From Gammaproteobacteria bacterium (GTDB lineage: Bacteria > Pseudomonadota > Gammaproteobacteria > DSM-16500): a stretch of 64,000 nt of DNA. The position numbers and the translations under genes are program-made. The stretch spans positions 62,001 through 126,000 of the forward strand of contig JARLJN010000008.1 in NCBI GenBank assembly GCA_031291255.1, in the 5' to 3' direction. Under the pieces are notes generated by a model that worked only from the letters and a program-made list of their open reading frames with translations, searched no databases and was not told the DNA's origin. Shown here in pieces: positions 60,417 to 64,000 of this stretch (position 1 is the stretch's first letter; each line of letters begins with the position of its first letter).

Positions 60417-60500
60417 GTAGCCCGGACTAAGCGCAGCGAGTCCGGGAATTGATGAAACAGACCTCGCGGACACGGCGCTGTGCGCCTTTGTCCACGCTAC
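60417..60500. repeat. Composite REP element with two different hairpins (GTAG...CTAC)
   Basis: GTAGCCCGGACTAAGCGC...GAGTCCGGG followed by CGGACACGGCGC...GCGCCTTTGTCC and CTAC at the end. It is the opposite-orientation counterpart of 50758-50842 with the second hairpin diverged. Confidence 0.88.
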
Positions 60501-60550
60501 AAAAACAGATTAAATGCTTATTAATTTAAAATGAAAATTCAGGAGTGATG

Positions 60551-61381
60551 ATGACCCCAAGTTTAGACGAAGCAGTGAGTGCGATACGAAAATATGCTCC
60601 TAATTTTAATCCAAAAGTGGGTATTATTTTAGGTTCAGGTCTTTCTTCTCTAGCAGAACAAATTCAAAATCCTATTGCCATTCCTTATCAAGCATTTGGT
60701 TTGTCTACTGGCGGTGTAGCAGGGCATGCATCACTTTTAATTTTAGGCCACTTAAATGGCGTTCCCGTTGTTTGTTTGAAGGGACGCTTACATATGTATG
60801 AAGGCGTTTCTTCTGATTCGGTCGCTTTGTTAGTTAGAATAGTGCGTCAATTAGGTGCAAAAGCCATTGTTATTACCGGCGCTTCTGGTTCTTTGCGTAG
60901 AGAGGTGGGTGCAGGAGAAATTATGGTGATCAATGATCATATTAATTTTCATCCCAGCAATCCTTTAGTCGGTCCGAATAACGAAGCAATAGGCCCGCGT
61001 TTTGTGAGTTTAGAAAATGCATATGATTCAGAATTTAATGAGATATTCTTGCGAGTGGCAGGGCAATTAGGTATTCCTATGCATACAGGTGTTTATCTTG
61101 CTACATTGGGCCCCGTGTTTGAAACGCCAGCTGAAATTCGCGCTTATAAAATTTTAGGCGCTGATGCAGTGGGCATGTCAGTGGTACCAGAAGTGATAGT
61201 CGCGAGACATTGCGGGTTGCGTGTTTTAGGTTTAGCTGCTATTACAAATTTAGCAGTGGGAATGAGTACAGAGCATGTGACTCATGAAGGAACCTTGCAT
61301 TATGGAGAACTGACCGCGCGTAAATTAGTTAAGATGATTCCTGAATTTCTTAAAGCGGTTGAGCCTCTTTTGGATGGCTAG
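60551..61381 (+). CDS. punA: Purine nucleoside phosphorylase (class II PNP family)
   Basis: Splits purine (deoxy)nucleosides with phosphate into base and (deoxy)ribose-1-phosphate. The protein (276 aa) shows VGIILGSGLSSLAEQI, GVAGHASLLILG, HMYEGVSSDSVALLVRI and VGMSVVPEVIVARHCGLRV, matching the trimeric PNP/XapA family. I chose the ATG at 60551 at good distance from AGGAG. It overlaps deoC by eight bases. Whether it prefers guanosine/inosine or xanthosine is not decided. Confidence 0.93.
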   Translation: MTPSLDEAVSAIRKYAPNFNPKVGIILGSGLSSLAEQIQNPIAIPYQAFGLSTGGVAGHASLLILGHLNGVPVVCLKGRLHMYEGVSSDSVALLVRIVRQLGAKAIVITGASGSLRREVGAGEIMVINDHINFHPSNPLVGPNNEAIGPRFVSLENAYDSEFNEIFLRVAGQLGIPMHTGVYLATLGPVFETPAEIRAYKILGADAVGMSVVPEVIVARHCGLRVLGLAAITNLAVGMSTEHVTHEGTLHYGELTARKLVKMIPEFLKAVEPLLDG

Positions 61382-62126
61382 TGATGATGCGTTAGCTCGT
61401 AAGATTCTTCCTTTGATTGATCTTACGAGTTTAAATTCTGCGGATACAGACAGAGAGATTATAGTGCTTTGTAAAAAAGCACAGACTCTCGTTCCGCCGG
61501 TTGCTGCTGTTTGTCTCTTTCCTCATTTTGTCAGTTTAGCCTCTCAGTTATTAATCAATTCCCCTATTAAAATTGCAACAGTCGCTAATTTTCCTGCGGG
61601 CAATGAGCCTGTGCAAACTGTTTTTGATGTCATCACAAAAAGCATAGAAGAGGGTGCGCATGAGATCGATGTGGTTTTTCCTTATGAAAGATATTTGCAA
61701 GGCGAGGTGCAGGAAGCGAAAGATTTTATACTACACTGTAAAAAACTTTGCGGTTCTGAGATTTTATTAAAAGTCATATTAGAAACAGGCGTTTTGCAAT
61801 CTCCAGACGTCATCGCGAATGTGTCAGAGTTAGTTATCTTAGCCGGTGCTGATTTTATAAAAACTTCCACAGGTAAAGTGCCTGTAGGCGCAACATTAGA
61901 AGCCGCCGCAGTCATGTTGTCAGTCATAAAAAAGCTGACTCCGCAGCTTCATCGAAATATAGGCTTCAAAGCCTCGGGCGGTATACCGACTATAGAGCAG
62001 GCTGTTTCCTATTTGGAGTTGGCTGCTCAGATGATGGGAGAGTCGTGGATAACGCCAAAAACTTTCCGTTTTGGCACAAGTCAGTTGGTAGATGAGTTAT
62101 TAAATGGTAAAATCTCTTGGCCTTAA
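61374..62126 (+). CDS. deoC: Deoxyribose-phosphate aldolase
   Basis: Converts 2-deoxyribose-5-phosphate to acetaldehyde and glyceraldehyde-3-phosphate. The 250-residue enzyme shows HEIDVVFPYERYLQG, the Schiff-base Lys in ADFIKTSTGKVPVGA and GFKASGGIPTIEQA. The ATG at 61374 overlaps punA; the TTG start of the longer frame is rejected. It belongs to the punA-deoC-MFS-deoB operon. Confidence 0.93.
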   Translation: MASDDALARKILPLIDLTSLNSADTDREIIVLCKKAQTLVPPVAAVCLFPHFVSLASQLLINSPIKIATVANFPAGNEPVQTVFDVITKSIEEGAHEIDVVFPYERYLQGEVQEAKDFILHCKKLCGSEILLKVILETGVLQSPDVIANVSELVILAGADFIKTSTGKVPVGATLEAAAVMLSVIKKLTPQLHRNIGFKASGGIPTIEQAVSYLELAAQMMGESWITPKTFRFGTSQLVDELLNGKISWP

Positions 62127-62191
62127 TCGCTAAGTTGCATTAAAAAGTGCCACCCCACCACCCTAGACCCATGTCATTACCAGGAGGCAAG

Positions 62192-63472
62192 ATGAACACG
62201 CTTACAGCGGCCAAGCATACAAAGTTAGCTTGGGCAGTCACTCTTACAGCTGCACTTTTTTTCTTCTACGAATTCATACAACTCATTTTGCCTAACGCCA
62301 TAAATGTCCAGCTCATGCAAGCTTTTGATTTAAATGCACCGGAATTAGGCTGGTTAGCCTCTATGTATTTTTGTGCAAATGCGATATTTCTTTTCCCAGC
62401 GGGTAATCTTTTAGATCGCTATTCTACTAAAAAACTCCTGTTAGGCGCTGTTGCGCTATGTACAATTGGAACCTTTGTTTTTGCGATTGCTCCTGATTAT
62501 AGAATAGCTGCAGCAGGGCGTTTTGTTGTGGGTATAGGCGCGGCTTTCTGTTTCTTAAGTTGTATACGCGTGGCTTCTCGATGGTTTCCACCTTCACGTA
62601 TGGCATTGGTCACAGGCGTGGTTGTGACGATGGCAATGCTGGGAGGCTTTGTTGCGCAAAGCCCATTAGTGTTACTCACTAAATGGATAGGATGGCGCCA
62701 TGCTATTTTATGGGATGCAGGCTTAGGCATATTTATCGCGTTGGCTATCATCTTCATTGTGCAAGACAGACCTCCCAATAGCCATGAAGAAGCAAAGGCG
62801 GATAAAGCTAAGCTGCAAAATTTAGGATTTCTGCGTTGCATTAAATTAGTGTTACTTAACCCTAATAATTGGTTAGGCGGAATTTATACGTCCTTATTGA
62901 ATCTCCCAGTATTTTTGTTGGGTGGATTGTGGGGAATGCGATATTTGGTGCAGGTTCATAACCTCACTGAAGTTCAAGCTTCCTATGCGACCAGCATGCT
63001 TTTTGTGGGGGTGATCTTCGGCTCACCTATGTTTGGCTGGTTCTCAGATCATATAGGCAGACGCTGTCTTCCCATGATTTTAGGGGCGGTTGCTTCGCTT
63101 ATAGTCATGTTAATTTTAATGTACACACCAGATTTATCCCTGACCTCTTTAATCATTTTGTTTTTTTTAATTGGGTTTGTAACGAGCTCACAAGTGTTAA
63201 GTTATCCAGCGATTGCTGAGTTAAACCCTATTTCATTGACTGGCACGGCAGTGAGTATCGCTTCTGTTACGATTATGTGTAGCGGTGTTATCTTCCAACC
63301 TTTATTTGGATGGATGTTGGAATTGAATTGGGATCATACTATGGTATCTGATGTACCAGTTTATTCTGCACACGACTTTAATACTGCAATGTGGATTATG
63401 CCTATCGCCTTTGTGATTGGTATTGCGATTGCGGCTAAGATTCGTGAAACGTATTGCCAAGCACAGGCGTGA
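62192..63472 (+). CDS. Major facilitator superfamily transporter, candidate nucleoside/sugar importer
   Basis: A 426-residue protein with about 12 helices. The MFS motif A-like loops are [11 protein letters not shown] and [31 protein letters not shown] is the helix-4 region. GGAGG six bases before the ATG at 62192 supports this start (the longer frame begins in the gap at 62147). Placement between deoC and deoB makes uptake of nucleosides or deoxyribose plausible, but the substrate is inferred only from context. Confidence 0.8.
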   Translation: MNTLTAAKHTKLAWAVTLTAALFFFYEFIQLILPNAINVQLMQAFDLNAPELGWLASMYFCANAIFLFPAGNLLDRYSTKKLLLGAVALCTIGTFVFAIAPDYRIAAAGRFVVGIGAAFCFLSCIRVASRWFPPSRMALVTGVVVTMAMLGGFVAQSPLVLLTKWIGWRHAILWDAGLGIFIALAIIFIVQDRPPNSHEEAKADKAKLQNLGFLRCIKLVLLNPNNWLGGIYTSLLNLPVFLLGGLWGMRYLVQVHNLTEVQASYATSMLFVGVIFGSPMFGWFSDHIGRRCLPMILGAVASLIVMLILMYTPDLSLTSLIILFFLIGFVTSSQVLSYPAIAELNPISLTGTAVSIASVTIMCSGVIFQPLFGWMLELNWDHTMVSDVPVYSAHDFNTAMWIMPIAFVIGIAIAAKIRETYCQAQA

Positions 63473-63482
63473 GGAAAATTTA

Positions 63483-64000
63483 ATGCCGCGAGCGTTTATT
63501 ATCTTGTTAGATTCTTTCGGTATAGGCGCAAGCGCCGATGCGGCAAGCTATGGCGATGCGGGCGCTGATACCTTACGTCATATTGCAGAATATTGTGCGG
63601 CTGGAAAAGCAGATAAAGAAAACGTTAGACGTGGTCCTTTACATTTACCGAATTTAACCCGGCTCGGTTTAAATGGCGCAGCCATTATTAGTCAAGGCGC
63701 TCCTGTGCCTGGATTGGCAACCGATGTAACGATAGAGGGTGCTTATGGTTGCGCGATAGAGCAAAGCCATGGCAAGGACACACCTAGCGGTCATTGGGAG
63801 ATTGCTGGCGTTCCTGTGATGTTTGATTGGGGTTATTTCCCGCCTGAGTATCCTAGTTTTCCACAAAATTTATTAGATGAATTGATTCAGCGTTGCAATC
63901 TGCCGGGTGTGATTGGTAATCGACATGCCTCAGGCACAGAAATTATTGCAGAGTTGGGTGAAGAGCATCAACGCACAGGTAAACCCATAGTTTATACATC
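63483..64000 (+). CDS. deoB: Phosphopentomutase, N-terminal part (cut by window edge)
   Basis: Moves phosphate between C1 and C5 of (deoxy)ribose. The 172 codons present have the alkaline-phosphatase-superfamily start [14 protein letters not shown] with the metal Asp, then [20 protein letters not shown], where DTPSGHWE holds the phospho-accepting Thr. It starts ten bases after the MFS gene. Together with punA and deoC it forms the classical deo pathway. The rest lies outside the window. Confidence 0.93.
   Translation, partial: MPRAFIILLDSFGIGASADAASYGDAGADTLRHIAEYCAAGKADKENVRRGPLHLPNLTRLGLNGAAIISQGAPVPGLATDVTIEGAYGCAIEQSHGKDTPSGHWEIAGVPVMFDWGYFPPEYPSFPQNLLDELIQRCNLPGVIGNRHASGTEIIAELGEEHQRTGKPIVYT

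Overview
The window looks like a chromosomal segment of a low-GC gammaproteobacterium, most likely a host-associated member of the Legionellales (Legionella, Coxiella, Rickettsiella or Berkiella relatives). This rests on gammaproteobacterial housekeeping genes (atp operon next to parB, parEC, a natural hemD-hemX fusion followed by hemY, def-fmt-rsmB, ubiK) mixed with eukaryote-like or effector-like genes: an ankyrin protein with a YopT-like protease head, a very large novel repeat protein, and a small protein that resembles a eukaryotic RGS domain. The placement is inferred from gene content; no rRNA, tRNA or CRISPR array was seen.

Layout. 1-2.3 kb: glmU-glmS on the minus strand (glmS runs off the left edge). 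2.4-6.0 kb: minus-strand accessory genes (small unknown protein, HD-domain hydrolase, protease-ankyrin protein). 6.1-14.6 kb: parB without a neighbouring parA, a polyaspartate protein, then the complete atpIBEFHAGDC operon behind a good sigma70 promoter; a repeat element lies inside the operon between atpG and atpD. 14.6-18.2 kb: a palindromic repeat element, an acetyl-CoA hydrolase/transferase-like gene and a leucine-dehydrogenase-like gene. 18.3-21.5 kb: two paralogous polytopic membrane proteins separated by a repeat cluster that has altered the 5' end of one of them. 21.5-25.7 kb: parE-parC. 26-29.8 kb: the 1256-residue repeat protein. 29.8-33.7 kb: a HigBA-type toxin-antitoxin pair with an operator-like promoter, an RCK-channel-RCK protein, nudF, ubiK and a degenerate spermidine-synthase-like protein. 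33.9-38.8 kb: RGS-like protein, hemC, hemDX, hemY. 38.8-42.7 kb: def-fmt-rsmB and guaC. 42.8-46 kb: three outer-membrane barrel proteins, an esterase and an isolated type IV pilin. 46-49.5 kb: a Clp-like AAA+ protein with an altered active site, and a DUF559 gene embedded in a large nested palindrome. 49.5-55.2 kb: metK and a second pair of tandem paralogous membrane proteins. 55.3-64 kb: tkt-gap, a DUF47-Pit phosphate uptake pair, and a nucleoside salvage operon punA-deoC-MFS-deoB (deoB cut by the right edge).

How the genes connect. The atp operon supplies ATP synthase; hemC-hemDX-hemY supply tetrapyrrole; ubiK supports ubiquinone synthesis. punA, deoC and deoB turn nucleosides into bases plus glyceraldehyde-3-phosphate and acetaldehyde, and tkt-gap connect to the same triose pool, so this end of the window looks adapted to using nucleosides, plausibly from a host.

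The non-coding DNA is unusually repeat-rich. At least six families of short palindromic repeats occupy most intergenic gaps. Many have GTAG...CTAC ends. The most elaborate is the DUF559-centred nested palindrome at about 48.17-49.03 kb, which has a gene-free relative at 14.61-14.86 kb.
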